From Rikenella microfusus (GTDB taxonomy: Bacteria; Bacteroidota; Bacteroidia; Bacteroidales; DYQK01): DNA of 36,069 nt. The notes beneath the pieces were generated by a model that ran no database searches, was not told the origin of the DNA, and saw nothing but the letters and a program-made list of their open reading frames with translations. The translations under genes were made by a program, and so were the position numbers. This document shows positions 9,248-18,246 of this stretch, piece after piece (the first letter of the stretch is position 1; each line of letters begins with the position of its first letter). The DNA lies in NCBI GenBank assembly GCA_020719385.1, contig DYQK01000024.1, positions 1 to 36,069 of the forward strand, written 5' to 3'.

Positions 9248-11458
9248 ATGAAAAAATATATTATTTTATCTCTTTTTGTTTTGTTTTCTTTTTTGATAAA
9301 CGCACAAAATATTATCAAAGGGAAAATTTTTGACAGCAAAACGAATGAAAATTTAGTCGGCGTAAATATTTTTGCTCTCGAAATTAACAACGGTTGTATT
9401 TCAGACGAAAACGGCGAATTTATTTTGTCCAATTTGCCCGATGGAAAAATTAAATTACAATTTTCTTTTGTTGGTTATAATAACGAGGTAAAAACGTTTA
9501 TTTTAAACAATTCTACTGAAGAAATTAATATTTCGTTGCAACAATCTGTTGTCGAGACGCAAGAGATTGTCGTTTCGGGAGGTTATCATTCAACGCAGCA
9601 CGAAAACGCAGTGAAAATTGATGTTTTGAAATTAAAAAATAATTATCAACAGATTTCTCCGAATTTTACAGAGATATTAACTCAAATTGCAGGTGTTTCG
9701 ATGATTTCAAAAGGAAATTCAGTGTCGAAACCCGTGATTCGCGGACTCTCGATGAATGAAATATTAATTTTAAACAATGGTTTTCGAATCGAAAATTATC
9801 AATATTCGGAAAATCACCCGATGGGAATCGATGAATTTGGTGTTGAAAATGTTGAAGTAATTAAAGGTCCGGCTTCTCTGTTGTATGGTTCTGACGCAAT
9901 GGGCGGCGTAATTAATTTTATAAAAGAAAAACCCGCTAACGAGGGCGAAGTTCTTGGCAATTATGACGCACAATTTTTTTCGAATTCTCTTGGTATCTCG
10001 CATCATTTGGGCATCAAAGGTGCTGCGAAAAATATTTTTGGCAATTTACATTTGGCACAAAAAACTCATTCTGATTATTTGCAGGGCGGCGGGCAATTTG
10101 TCCCGAATTCTCGATTTAACGAATATTCGGTGAAAAGTAATGTTGGTTTTACATCGCATTCTGGCATTTTTAATTTATTTTATGATTTTAATCATCAGAA
10201 TCTCGGAATGACCGTGCCGCCCGCTATTTCTGTTATTCACACAAGAGATAGAAAAAACGAAATTTGGTATCAAAATCTGTCGAATCATTTAATTGCTTCG
10301 CAAAATAAACTCTTTTTGGGAAATTATAAGTGGGAAATAAACACTTCTTATCAACTTGCGTTGCGAAGATTAAACACAACTTCAGACATTCCGTTTGTCG
10401 AAATGAATTTACAAACTATTTCTTACGAAACAAAATTGCATTTGCCGTCTTCGAAAACTTCGGAATATATCATTGGTTATCAAGGGTTTACACAAACAAA
10501 TGAAAATTTGAACCAACGCTTGTCGCAATTTCTTCCTAACGCAAAAATATTTGCTCATTCAGTTTTTTCAATGTTTCAGTATACGTTTTTCGACAAGTTG
10601 ATGATACAAACAGGACTTCGAGGCGATTACAACAACATTTATACGTCAGATTTGGGAAAAATGGGAAATGCAGATTTTCATCCGTCTGTTTCGAAAAATT
10701 ATACGAATATAAGTGCTTCTTTGGGGGCAACATTTACGCCTGTTTCGAAAATTATTTTTCGCAGTAATTTTGCCACAGCCTTTCGAACTCCGAATTTAGC
10801 CGAATTAACTTCTAACGGAATGCATGGCAGCCGTTATGAACTCGGAAACGAAAATTTAAAACCCGAAAAAGCATACGAAACTGACGCAAGTATTCATTTT
10901 CACGGAGAAAATCTTACTTTCGACATAGCAGGTTTTTATAATTCTATCGAAAATTATATTCACATTGCTCCGCTTTCTGATTCATTAAACAGATTTCAAT
11001 TTCAACAAACAAACGCTTTTCTCCTCGGCGGCGAAGCAGGAATACATTTTCATCCGCAAAATTTTCACTGGTTGCATTGCAAAATAACTTTCTCCAATGT
11101 TATCGGAAAAAAAGAAAACAACGAATATTTACCGTTTATTCCTGCACAAAAATTAAATTTCGAAGTGCGAGTTAACAAAGAAAAATTGTTGTTTTTCAAA
11201 GATATTTTTGTTAAATTGCACTCAACAATGGTTTTTGAACAGTCAAAAGTGGCAGTTGGTGAGATAAAAACAGAAGGATATACCTTATTTGACGCAAATT
11301 GTGGGTTTAATATTTCTCGTTTTATTATCTCGCTTGGTGTGAATAATATTTTTGATAAAAAATATGTCGATCATTTATCCACATTAAAAATGATAAATTT
11401 TTATAATTCGGGCAGAAATTTCACTTTTTCAGTGAAAATTCCGTTTCAATTAAAATAA
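9248..11458 (+). CDS. TonB-dependent receptor with N-terminal carboxypeptidase-like domain
   Basis: Signal peptide; IIKGKIFDSKTNENLVGVNI; plug domain (VIKGPASLLYGSDAMGGVINFI); C-terminal beta-barrel. Confidence 0.92.
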   Translation: MKKYIILSLFVLFSFLINAQNIIKGKIFDSKTNENLVGVNIFALEINNGCISDENGEFILSNLPDGKIKLQFSFVGYNNEVKTFILNNSTEEINISLQQSVVETQEIVVSGGYHSTQHENAVKIDVLKLKNNYQQISPNFTEILTQIAGVSMISKGNSVSKPVIRGLSMNEILILNNGFRIENYQYSENHPMGIDEFGVENVEVIKGPASLLYGSDAMGGVINFIKEKPANEGEVLGNYDAQFFSNSLGISHHLGIKGAAKNIFGNLHLAQKTHSDYLQGGGQFVPNSRFNEYSVKSNVGFTSHSGIFNLFYDFNHQNLGMTVPPAISVIHTRDRKNEIWYQNLSNHLIASQNKLFLGNYKWEINTSYQLALRRLNTTSDIPFVEMNLQTISYETKLHLPSSKTSEYIIGYQGFTQTNENLNQRLSQFLPNAKIFAHSVFSMFQYTFFDKLMIQTGLRGDYNNIYTSDLGKMGNADFHPSVSKNYTNISASLGATFTPVSKIIFRSNFATAFRTPNLAELTSNGMHGSRYELGNENLKPEKAYETDASIHFHGENLTFDIAGFYNSIENYIHIAPLSDSLNRFQFQQTNAFLLGGEAGIHFHPQNFHWLHCKITFSNVIGKKENNEYLPFIPAQKLNFEVRVNKEKLLFFKDIFVKLHSTMVFEQSKVAVGEIKTEGYTLFDANCGFNISRFIISLGVNNIFDKKYVDHLSTLKMINFYNSGRNFTFSVKIPFQLK

Positions 11459-11467
11459 AAAAGTGTT

Positions 11468-12664
11468 ATGCACAAAATCGAAAAAGTAACTTTGCCGAAT
11501 GTGAAGTATGTTGTTGCTGTTGCGGCGGGCAAAGGTGGTGTTGGGAAATCTACGGTTGCGGCGAATCTTGCCCTTTCGTTTGCCCAAAATGGTTATAAAA
11601 CCGCGTTAGTCGATGCCGATTTATTTGGTCCTTCGATTCCTATCTTGTTCGGGCTGGAAAAAGAACGCGGAATGATAGAAATTATTGACGAAAAACAAAT
11701 GTTTGTCCCTGTCGAAAAATTCGGCGTGAAATTGATGTCGATTGGTTTTCTTGTCGATTCCGAACAAGCGTTGATTTGGCGTGGTCCAATGGCGGCGAGT
11801 GCCTTGTTGCAATTATTCAGTGAAACAAATTGGGGCGAAATAGATTTTATGGTCGTAGACCTTCCGCCCGGAACAAGCGATATTCCGCTGACTTTATGCC
11901 AGCAGGTCGATGTTGATGGAGTAATTATCGTTACAACGCCCCAATTACTTTCCATATCTGACGTGATAAAAGCGATAACAATGTTTCGCAACCGCGATTT
12001 AAACATTCCTCTCTTGGGAATAGTCGAAAATATGTCGTGGTTTAGTCCTGTTGAGCATCCTGATGAGAAATATTTCTTATTCGGAAAAGATGGCGGCAAA
12101 ATTTTGGCAGAAAAATACTGTTTAGAATTGTTGTCGCAAATTCCGTTGGTGCAAGGAATGAGCGAAGCAGCAGACAAAGGCAGTTTTTACAATTATTCGC
12201 AAAGTAAAATCGTACAAGATATTTATCGCGAATTAGTAAGCAAATTATTAACGAAATTAAACAGCAGAGAAATGAAAATTGCAGTTCCTGTTACTTCAAA
12301 TTTTGAAATTGATGATCATTTTGGTCATTGTGAATTTTACAACATTTATACAATTTCTGACAAAAACGAGATTGTTGATGTTGAAAAATTAGAATCTCCG
12401 CAAGGTTGCGGCTGTAAATCTGACATTGCGAGTGTTTTATCTCAGAAAAATGTGTCAATAATGCTTGCAGGCGGCATCGGCGATGGAGCAATAAACGTTT
12501 TAAACAGAGTCGGAATCGAAGTGATTCGCGGCTGTTCGGGCAAATCAGAAGATGTTATAAAATTGTTCTTGTCGGGTTTAATCAAAGATAACGGAGAAAG
12601 TTGCCAACAACATACCGAACATCATGCTGACGGCAAAGAACACGTTTGCAGTCATAAAAACTGA
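11468..12664 (+). CDS. mrp: Mrp/NBP35-type P-loop ATPase fused to a C-terminal NifX/dinitrogenase-cofactor-type domain
   Basis: AAGKGGVGKSTVAANLALSF Walker A; DLPPGTSD; C-terminal MKIAVPVTSNFEIDDHFGHCEFYNIY...GGIGDGAINVL. Confidence 0.88.
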   Translation: MHKIEKVTLPNVKYVVAVAAGKGGVGKSTVAANLALSFAQNGYKTALVDADLFGPSIPILFGLEKERGMIEIIDEKQMFVPVEKFGVKLMSIGFLVDSEQALIWRGPMAASALLQLFSETNWGEIDFMVVDLPPGTSDIPLTLCQQVDVDGVIIVTTPQLLSISDVIKAITMFRNRDLNIPLLGIVENMSWFSPVEHPDEKYFLFGKDGGKILAEKYCLELLSQIPLVQGMSEAADKGSFYNYSQSKIVQDIYRELVSKLLTKLNSREMKIAVPVTSNFEIDDHFGHCEFYNIYTISDKNEIVDVEKLESPQGCGCKSDIASVLSQKNVSIMLAGGIGDGAINVLNRVGIEVIRGCSGKSEDVIKLFLSGLIKDNGESCQQHTEHHADGKEHVCSHKN

Positions 12665-12682
12665 CAATTTGTCAGGTTTTTG
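12657..12682 (+). terminator. Hairpin terminator overlapping the mrp stop codon
   Basis: CTGACAATTTGTCAG followed by GTTTTTG; the stem includes the TGA stop. Confidence 0.6.
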
Positions 12683-12779
12683 TTCTTGGCAACATTCTTG
12701 ATAAAAGGTTTTAGAAAGTTTATTTTTATCAAAAAATGAAAAAACTTTTCAAAGTTTTAACAATTTATTTTCACTGAAA

Positions 12780-13184
12780 ATGAAATCAAATTCTCTTTGG
12801 ACGCAACAGTTTCAGTCTGTGGTTAATAATGGCAGAAATCACAGTTTAGTTTTAGATTTGCCTGCTGAAAAAGGCGGCAGTAATAATGGACCTTCGGCTC
12901 TCGAATTGTGTTTGATGAGTATGAGCGGCTGTGCGAATACAATTTTTGCAATGATTGCTCAAAAAATGCGTCTTCCTTTCGAAAAATTGGAAGTTGATGT
13001 CTTCGGCGAGCAAAAAGACAATTCCCCCACTTTTACCGATGTTAAACTGATTATTTCGATAAAAACATCGGAGGAAATGGAAAAAATCGAGAAATGTTTG
13101 CAAATAACTTTAAACACTTGCCCTGTTGGGATTTTGTTTAAACAAGCAGGCGTGAATATTTCCTACGAAATCAAAAAATTATAA
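12780..13184 (+). CDS. OsmC/Ohr family protein
   Basis: GPSALELCLMSMSGCANTIFAMIAQKM and NTCPVGILF, with the two OsmC-type cysteines. Confidence 0.85.
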   Translation: MKSNSLWTQQFQSVVNNGRNHSLVLDLPAEKGGSNNGPSALELCLMSMSGCANTIFAMIAQKMRLPFEKLEVDVFGEQKDNSPTFTDVKLIISIKTSEEMEKIEKCLQITLNTCPVGILFKQAGVNISYEIKKL

Positions 13185-13195
13185 ACAATTTTTTC

Positions 13196-13242
13196 ACTTC
13201 TCAAGATTTTTTTGAAAAATGTTGAGAAGTTTTTTATTTTTT
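13196..13242 (+). terminator. Hairpin terminator sharing its outer stem with the one at 8741
   Basis: ACTTCTCAA...TTGAGAAGT followed by a T-rich tract. Confidence 0.7.
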
Positions 13243-13432
13243 AAAAAGAATTTGAGAATCTTGCACATTGTTAAAGGAAAATAAAAAATTACATTCGCCA
13301 TTTAAACCAAGCGAAGCATCAATATCGAGATTCATTTTTGTATTATCGGCAAAATAATTCTTATTTTATCGGGAATATTTTTTCTAATCATTTTATTGCC
13401 CGATTTTCGAAAAATTTTTCAAAAACGTCCTA

Positions 13433-13837
13433 ATGACAAGACCTAAACGTCAGCGGAAGATGTGTGTTCCTCCCGAAATGCAAGGTTTTAAACCTTTTGG
13501 TATACCGAAATTTCACTTGGAAATGGTTACTTTGCTTTTCGAAGAATATGAAAGTATCAAACTTCTTGACTACAACGGTTTAACACAAGAGCAAGCCGCT
13601 GAGAAGATGAACGTTTCGCGTTCCACTTTGACAAGAATTTACGAAAATGCGCGTCGCACTATTGCAAAAGCCTTTGTCGAGGGGAAAATTATTGTCATCG
13701 GAGGTGGAAATGTAAAATTTGAAACCGAATGGTTTCGATGCAAAAAATGTTTTCGCTTAATTGCAGGAATCGAAAATCATATTCAATGTAAAAATTGTTT
13801 GACATACAACTCTAACGAGTTAATAAAAATTTCTTAA
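13433..13837 (+). CDS. DUF134 family predicted DNA-binding protein
   Basis: MTRPKRQRKMCVPPEMQGFKPFG start, HTH (LTQEQAAEKMNVSRSTLTRIYENARRTIAKA), C-terminal CxxC pairs. Confidence 0.88.
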   Translation: MTRPKRQRKMCVPPEMQGFKPFGIPKFHLEMVTLLFEEYESIKLLDYNGLTQEQAAEKMNVSRSTLTRIYENARRTIAKAFVEGKIIVIGGGNVKFETEWFRCKKCFRLIAGIENHIQCKNCLTYNSNELIKIS

Positions 13838-13854
13838 CATAATTTTTCAAAAAA

Positions 13855-15036
13855 ATGGATATCGAAAAATCAGGTTTTAACACCAAATTAATTCACGGTG
13901 GCGATTACAAAGACCCTTTCGGTTCAGCGACCGTTCCCATTTATCAAACTTCGACTTTTGCTTTCGAAAATGCCGAACATGGAGCAAAGTGTTTTGCAGG
14001 CGAAAGTGACGGTTACATTTACACACGAATCGGAAATCCGACCATCTCGGCGTTGGAAAAACAAATTGCGATTCTCGAAAACGGCTACGGCGGAATTGCG
14101 GTCAGTTCAGGAATGGCTGCTGTAACAACGGTTTATCTCGCATTATTGAACAGCGGCGATCATGTGGTCAGCACTGACGCAATTTATGGTCCCGCACGCG
14201 GAATAATGGAAAAACAATTTTGCCGTTTCGGCGTTCAGTCAACATACATCAATACGACTAACATCGCCACTATCGAAAACGCATTGCGTCCTAACACAAA
14301 AATGTTGTACATCGAGACGCCTGCGAATCCGACAATGGAGATCACCGACCTTGTTGCGTGTGCTGAGTTAGCCCACAAACGCGGAATAGTTTTAGTTGTT
14401 GACAATACTTTTTGCAGTCCGTATTTGCAAAATCCCTTAGATTTGGGTGCCGATGTAGTATTTCACTCAATGACAAAATTTATCAACGGTCATGCTGATG
14501 TTGTTGCAGGAATCATTGTTGCGAAGGAAAAAACGTTGTACGATAAGTTGCGTTCAATGATGATTTATTCGGGCTGCAATATGGATCCTCATCAGGCATA
14601 TTTGGTTTTGCGCGGTTTAAAAACCTTGTCGTTGCGTATTGAACGCGCGCAAGAAAACGCAAAGCAAATTGCAGTATTTTTAGAGAATCATCCGAAGGTT
14701 GCTTGGGTGAAATATCCGGGTTTAAAATCTCATCCGCAATATGAATTGGGCAAGCGACAAATGCGCGGCAGTGGTTCAATGATAAGTTTTGGGTTAAAAT
14801 CGGGGTTCAAAGGTGCAGAGATTTTAATGAATAATGTTCATTTGGCACTTTTGGCTGTTTCTCTTGGTGGAGTTGAAACGTTGATTCAGCATCCTGCTTC
14901 AATGACACACGCAAAAGTTTCTGCTGCAGACAAGTTAAAAGCAGGAATTACTGACGATTTAGTTCGTTTTTCAGTCGGCATCGAAGATGTTGCTGACATT
15001 ATTGACGATTTAAAACAAGGTTTAGACAAAGTTTAA
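13855..15036 (+). CDS. Cys/Met-metabolism PLP enzyme, probably methionine gamma-lyase
   Basis: GFNTKLIHGG, YTRIGNPT, SSGMAAV, VVDNTFCSPYLQNPLDLGADVVFHSMTKFINGHADVVAG, SLGGVETLIQHPASMTH. Confidence 0.88.
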   Translation: MDIEKSGFNTKLIHGGDYKDPFGSATVPIYQTSTFAFENAEHGAKCFAGESDGYIYTRIGNPTISALEKQIAILENGYGGIAVSSGMAAVTTVYLALLNSGDHVVSTDAIYGPARGIMEKQFCRFGVQSTYINTTNIATIENALRPNTKMLYIETPANPTMEITDLVACAELAHKRGIVLVVDNTFCSPYLQNPLDLGADVVFHSMTKFINGHADVVAGIIVAKEKTLYDKLRSMMIYSGCNMDPHQAYLVLRGLKTLSLRIERAQENAKQIAVFLENHPKVAWVKYPGLKSHPQYELGKRQMRGSGSMISFGLKSGFKGAEILMNNVHLALLAVSLGGVETLIQHPASMTHAKVSAADKLKAGITDDLVRFSVGIEDVADIIDDLKQGLDKV

Positions 15037-15057
15037 CAATTTAATTTTACACAACAA

Positions 15058-15762
15058 ATGAGTAACGAGATGATTTCTCTTCCCCGCATCGGTGATGTTG
15101 CCCCTTCGTTTAAAGCGGTAACAACGCAAGGTCCAGTTAATTTTCCTGAAGATTATAAGGGTAATTGGGTGATATTATTTAGTCATCCTGCAGATTTTAC
15201 ACCTGTTTGCACTTCTGAGTTTATGACTTTTGCAAGTATGGAATCGCAATTTAATGCGGCAAATTGTAAATTGCTTGGTTTGTCTGTTGATGGTTTGTTT
15301 AGTCACATTGCGTAGCTTCGAACGATTAAGGAAAAAATTGAGTACAAAGGAATGAAAAATGTTGAGGTTAAATTTCCTTTAATCGAAGACATAACGATGG
15401 AAATAGCCCACAAATACGGTATGATTCAGCCCGGCGAGAGCAACACAAAAGCTGTTCGTGCAGTATTTTTTATTGACCCGAAAGGCATTATTCGTGCAAT
15501 GATTTATTATCCGCTGAGTTTAGGTCGCAATTTTGATGAACTTTATCGTGCTTTGATTGCTATGCAAACTGCCGATGCTTATCAAGTTGCAATGCCCGCT
15601 GACTGGCGTCCCGGTGATGACGTTATTGTTCCGCCTGCGGGTTCTTGCGGTGTGGCAAAAGAACGCATGGAATCACAAGGCGATATTAAGTGTTATGACT
15701 GGTTTTTTTGCACAAAACCTATTAAAAAAGAGGAGATAGAAAAAACAATTTTGAAGAAATAA
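15058..15762 (+). pseudogene. Prx6-type peroxiredoxin interrupted by an in-frame TAG (15313-15315)
   Basis: HPADFTPVCTSEF peroxidatic motif before the stop; GMKNVEVKFPLIED and CYDWFFC after it. Both halves are in the same frame: ...DGLFSHIA*LRTIKEKIEYKGMKNV.... Confidence 0.8.
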
Positions 15763-15791
15763 CATTTTTCATTCAATTTCCGTTTCAAAAA

Positions 15792-15821
15792 AAACCGTTA
15801 CGCAATTTTGTGTAACGGTTT
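15792..15821 (+). terminator. Hairpin terminator-like inverted repeat
   Basis: AAACCGTTAC-GCAATTTTGT-GTAACGGTTT. Confidence 0.6.
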
Positions 15822-16019
15822 AGATTTTCTCAAAAATATCGAAGTTTTTTTCTCAAAAATTTTGAAAATTTATAAAAATTTTTTATTTTTAAACATTTGA
15901 AAATCAATGAGTTGTATTTTTTATTAAAATTTTTTTTATTAAAATTTTTAAATTATAAGTTTTTTTGTTAATATTGCACTCTTAAAATTAAAGTTTTAAT
16001 CAATTTAACATTGATGTTT

Positions 16020-16985
16020 ATGAAAAAAATTGGCATATTATTTGGTCAGGAAAATACTTTTCCTCCTGCACTTGTTGAGGAAATAAATAAAAGAAATGAG
16101 GACGGTATTGTTGCCGAATTCGTGAAAGTTGGGAATGTTTATCAAGATATTCCAACTGATTACTCTGTTATTATTGACCGTATTTCGCAAGATGTTCCAT
16201 TTTATCGTGCTTATTTAAAAATGGCTGCTGCAAATGGAACTGCCGTCATCAACAATCCTTTTTGGTGGAGTGCTGACGAGAAATTTTTCAATAACGTTCT
16301 TGCCACAAAAATCGGAGTTCCTGTTCCCAAAACGGTTTTAGTTCCTTCTTTCGAACATCCGACAGACACAACCCCGCGTTCTTACCGCAATTTGACTTTC
16401 CCAATGGACTGGGAATCGATATTTAACTATACAGGTTTTCCTGTTTATATGAAACCTCACGCAGGTGGCGGCTGGAAAAGCGTTTATAAACTTGATACTC
16501 CTGAATCGTTGTTCCGCGCACACAGCGAAACAAATCAACTCGTTATGATGGTACAAGAGGAGATTACGTTCCAAGAATATTTTCGTTGTTATTGTTTGGG
16601 TGGAAAATATGTGAGAATTATGCAATATGAGCCTCGAAATCCTCATCATTTGCGTTACATTCGCGAGGGTGCTTGTGAGAATAAAAAACTTTTGAAAACC
16701 ATCGAAAATTATGTTCTTGCCCTCAACGAATGGTTGGGTTATGATTTTAACACGGTGGAATTTGCGGTTCGCGATGGCATTCCTTACGCAATAGATTTTT
16801 GCAATCCAGCTCCTGACGCCGATGTTAACTCTGTTGGACAAGACAATTTCGAATGGGTTCTCGAAAATGCCGCTAATCTTGCTATTGAAAAAGCAAAAAA
16901 TTACAAAGAGGGACAAATGAACCTCACTTGGGGCAAATTTGTGAAGCAAAGTGCAAGTGGAAAAGGTTTTCCACAAGGACGTTAA
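16020..16985 (+). CDS. ATP-grasp ligase-like protein (RimK/GshB-like superfamily)
   Basis: FPVYMKPHAGGGWKSVYKL, LVMMVQEEI, YDFNTVEFAVRDGIPYAIDFCNPAPDADVNS-type ATP-grasp signatures. The start may be ATG 16020 (MKKIGILFG) rather than 16011. Confidence 0.75.
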   Translation: MKKIGILFGQENTFPPALVEEINKRNEDGIVAEFVKVGNVYQDIPTDYSVIIDRISQDVPFYRAYLKMAAANGTAVINNPFWWSADEKFFNNVLATKIGVPVPKTVLVPSFEHPTDTTPRSYRNLTFPMDWESIFNYTGFPVYMKPHAGGGWKSVYKLDTPESLFRAHSETNQLVMMVQEEITFQEYFRCYCLGGKYVRIMQYEPRNPHHLRYIREGACENKKLLKTIENYVLALNEWLGYDFNTVEFAVRDGIPYAIDFCNPAPDADVNSVGQDNFEWVLENAANLAIEKAKNYKEGQMNLTWGKFVKQSASGKGFPQGR

Positions 16986-17016
16986 TATTTTTTATCGCAA
17001 TAAACTCTATTTCTCG

Positions 17017-17054
17017 GTACTATCTTTTTGCAAAAAAAGAGATAGTACTTTTTT
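17017..17054 (+). terminator. Hairpin terminator between the ATP-grasp and GCS2 genes
   Basis: GTACTATCT...AGATAGTAC followed by T6. Confidence 0.7.
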
Positions 17055-17083
17055 CAAATTTTTCATAAAAAAACTTTGCCACT

Positions 17084-18202
17084 ATGACGAATCTTAATGA
17101 ATTAACTCTCGGCGTCGAAGAGGAATATCAGATAATTGACCCCATAACACGAGATTTAACTCTCTCCGAACATACAATTATCGACGAGGGAAACGCAATT
17201 CTCCCCGGACAAGTAAAAGCAGAAATGCACCGCGCCGTTGTTGAAGTTTCGACAAAAATTTGTAAAAATATCAAAGATGTTCGCGAGGATGTTACGTTGC
17301 TTCGAAAAAACGTAATTCAAATTGCAGAAAGTCAGGGTTTACACGTTGCCTCTGCCGCAACGCATCCCTTCGCTCAATGGAAAGACCAAGCAATTACCGA
17401 CTTGCCCCGATATGAACAAGTTGTTGAGGAGTTGCAAGACGCAGCACGTTCAAATTTAATTTACGGACTTCACGTACACGTAGGAATCGGAACGCGTCAG
17501 TTAGGGGTTTATTTGATGAACGCCGCAAGATATTTTTTGCCACATATTTTTGTCCTGTCAACCAATTCTCCATTCTTCGACGGCAGAAATACAGGGTTTA
17601 AATCTTTCAGAACAAAAGTTTTTGATAAATTCCCCCGAACAGGAATCCCCGATTTTTTTCAAACAACAGGCGAATATGACGATTACGTTGATTTATTAGT
17701 CAGAACAAATTGCATTGACAACGCAAAGAAAATTTGGTGGGACATTCGCGTTCACCCGTTTTTCCCAACCGTCGAGTTTAGAATTTGCGATGTAACTTTG
17801 CGAATTGATGAAACCGTCGCTATTGTCGCATTGATTCAAGCACTTGCCGCAAAAATTTTGCGTCTCAGACAACGAAATTTAATGTTCAGACAATATAGCC
17901 GCGCTTTGATTAACGAAAATAAATGGAGAGCCGCTCGTTACGGACTTGATGGAAAAATGATTGACTTCGGCAGAGAACAGGAATACCCCGCTAAATCTTT
18001 GATTTATGAATTGTTATATTTCGTCGAAGAAGTTGTTGATGATTTAGGTGTTCGCAACGAGATAAGTTATATTCACAAAATTCTCGAAATGGGAACAGGG
18101 GCAGACAGACAATTGGCTGTTTATAATCAGACAAAAGACCTCAAAAAAGTTGTTGATTTCATTGTTTCGGAAACAAAATTGGGAATAGATTTTTCGAAAT
18201 AA
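17084..18202 (+). CDS. Carboxylate-amine ligase, GCS2/YbdK family (glutamate-cysteine ligase-like)
   Basis: LTLGVEEEYQIIDP, KAEMHRAVVEVSTKICKNI, LIYGLHVHVGIG, WWDIRVHPFFPTVEFRICD. Confidence 0.9.
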   Translation: MTNLNELTLGVEEEYQIIDPITRDLTLSEHTIIDEGNAILPGQVKAEMHRAVVEVSTKICKNIKDVREDVTLLRKNVIQIAESQGLHVASAATHPFAQWKDQAITDLPRYEQVVEELQDAARSNLIYGLHVHVGIGTRQLGVYLMNAARYFLPHIFVLSTNSPFFDGRNTGFKSFRTKVFDKFPRTGIPDFFQTTGEYDDYVDLLVRTNCIDNAKKIWWDIRVHPFFPTVEFRICDVTLRIDETVAIVALIQALAAKILRLRQRNLMFRQYSRALINENKWRAARYGLDGKMIDFGREQEYPAKSLIYELLYFVEEVVDDLGVRNEISYIHKILEMGTGADRQLAVYNQTKDLKKVVDFIVSETKLGIDFSK

Positions 18203-18210
18203 AACAAAAA

Positions 18211-18244
18211 AACAGTCAAATTTTTAAAATTTGACTGTTTTTTT
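18211..18244. terminator. Bidirectional hairpin terminator
   Basis: AACAGTCAAATTTT-T-AAAATTTGACTGTT followed by T-run; lies between convergent genes. Confidence 0.8.
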
Positions 18245-18246
18245 GT

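Noticed and set aside
11593-12177. Long antisense ORF (194 aa) opposite mrp
   Set aside because: No recognisable family; it lies opposite a well-supported conserved gene. The other antisense ORFs in the track (e.g. 343-573, 16338-16976, 20068-20502) were rejected for the same reason.
15313-15315. Pyrrolysine or general UAG recoding in the peroxiredoxin
   Set aside because: TAG is used as the natural stop of trpS and there is no tRNA(CUA) or Pyl machinery in the window; a point mutation or error is simpler.
15840-16010. Repetitive A/T tracts (TTATTAAAATTTTT copies) considered as a repeat element
   Set aside because: Low-complexity AT spacer typical of this genome; no target duplications or inverted ends.
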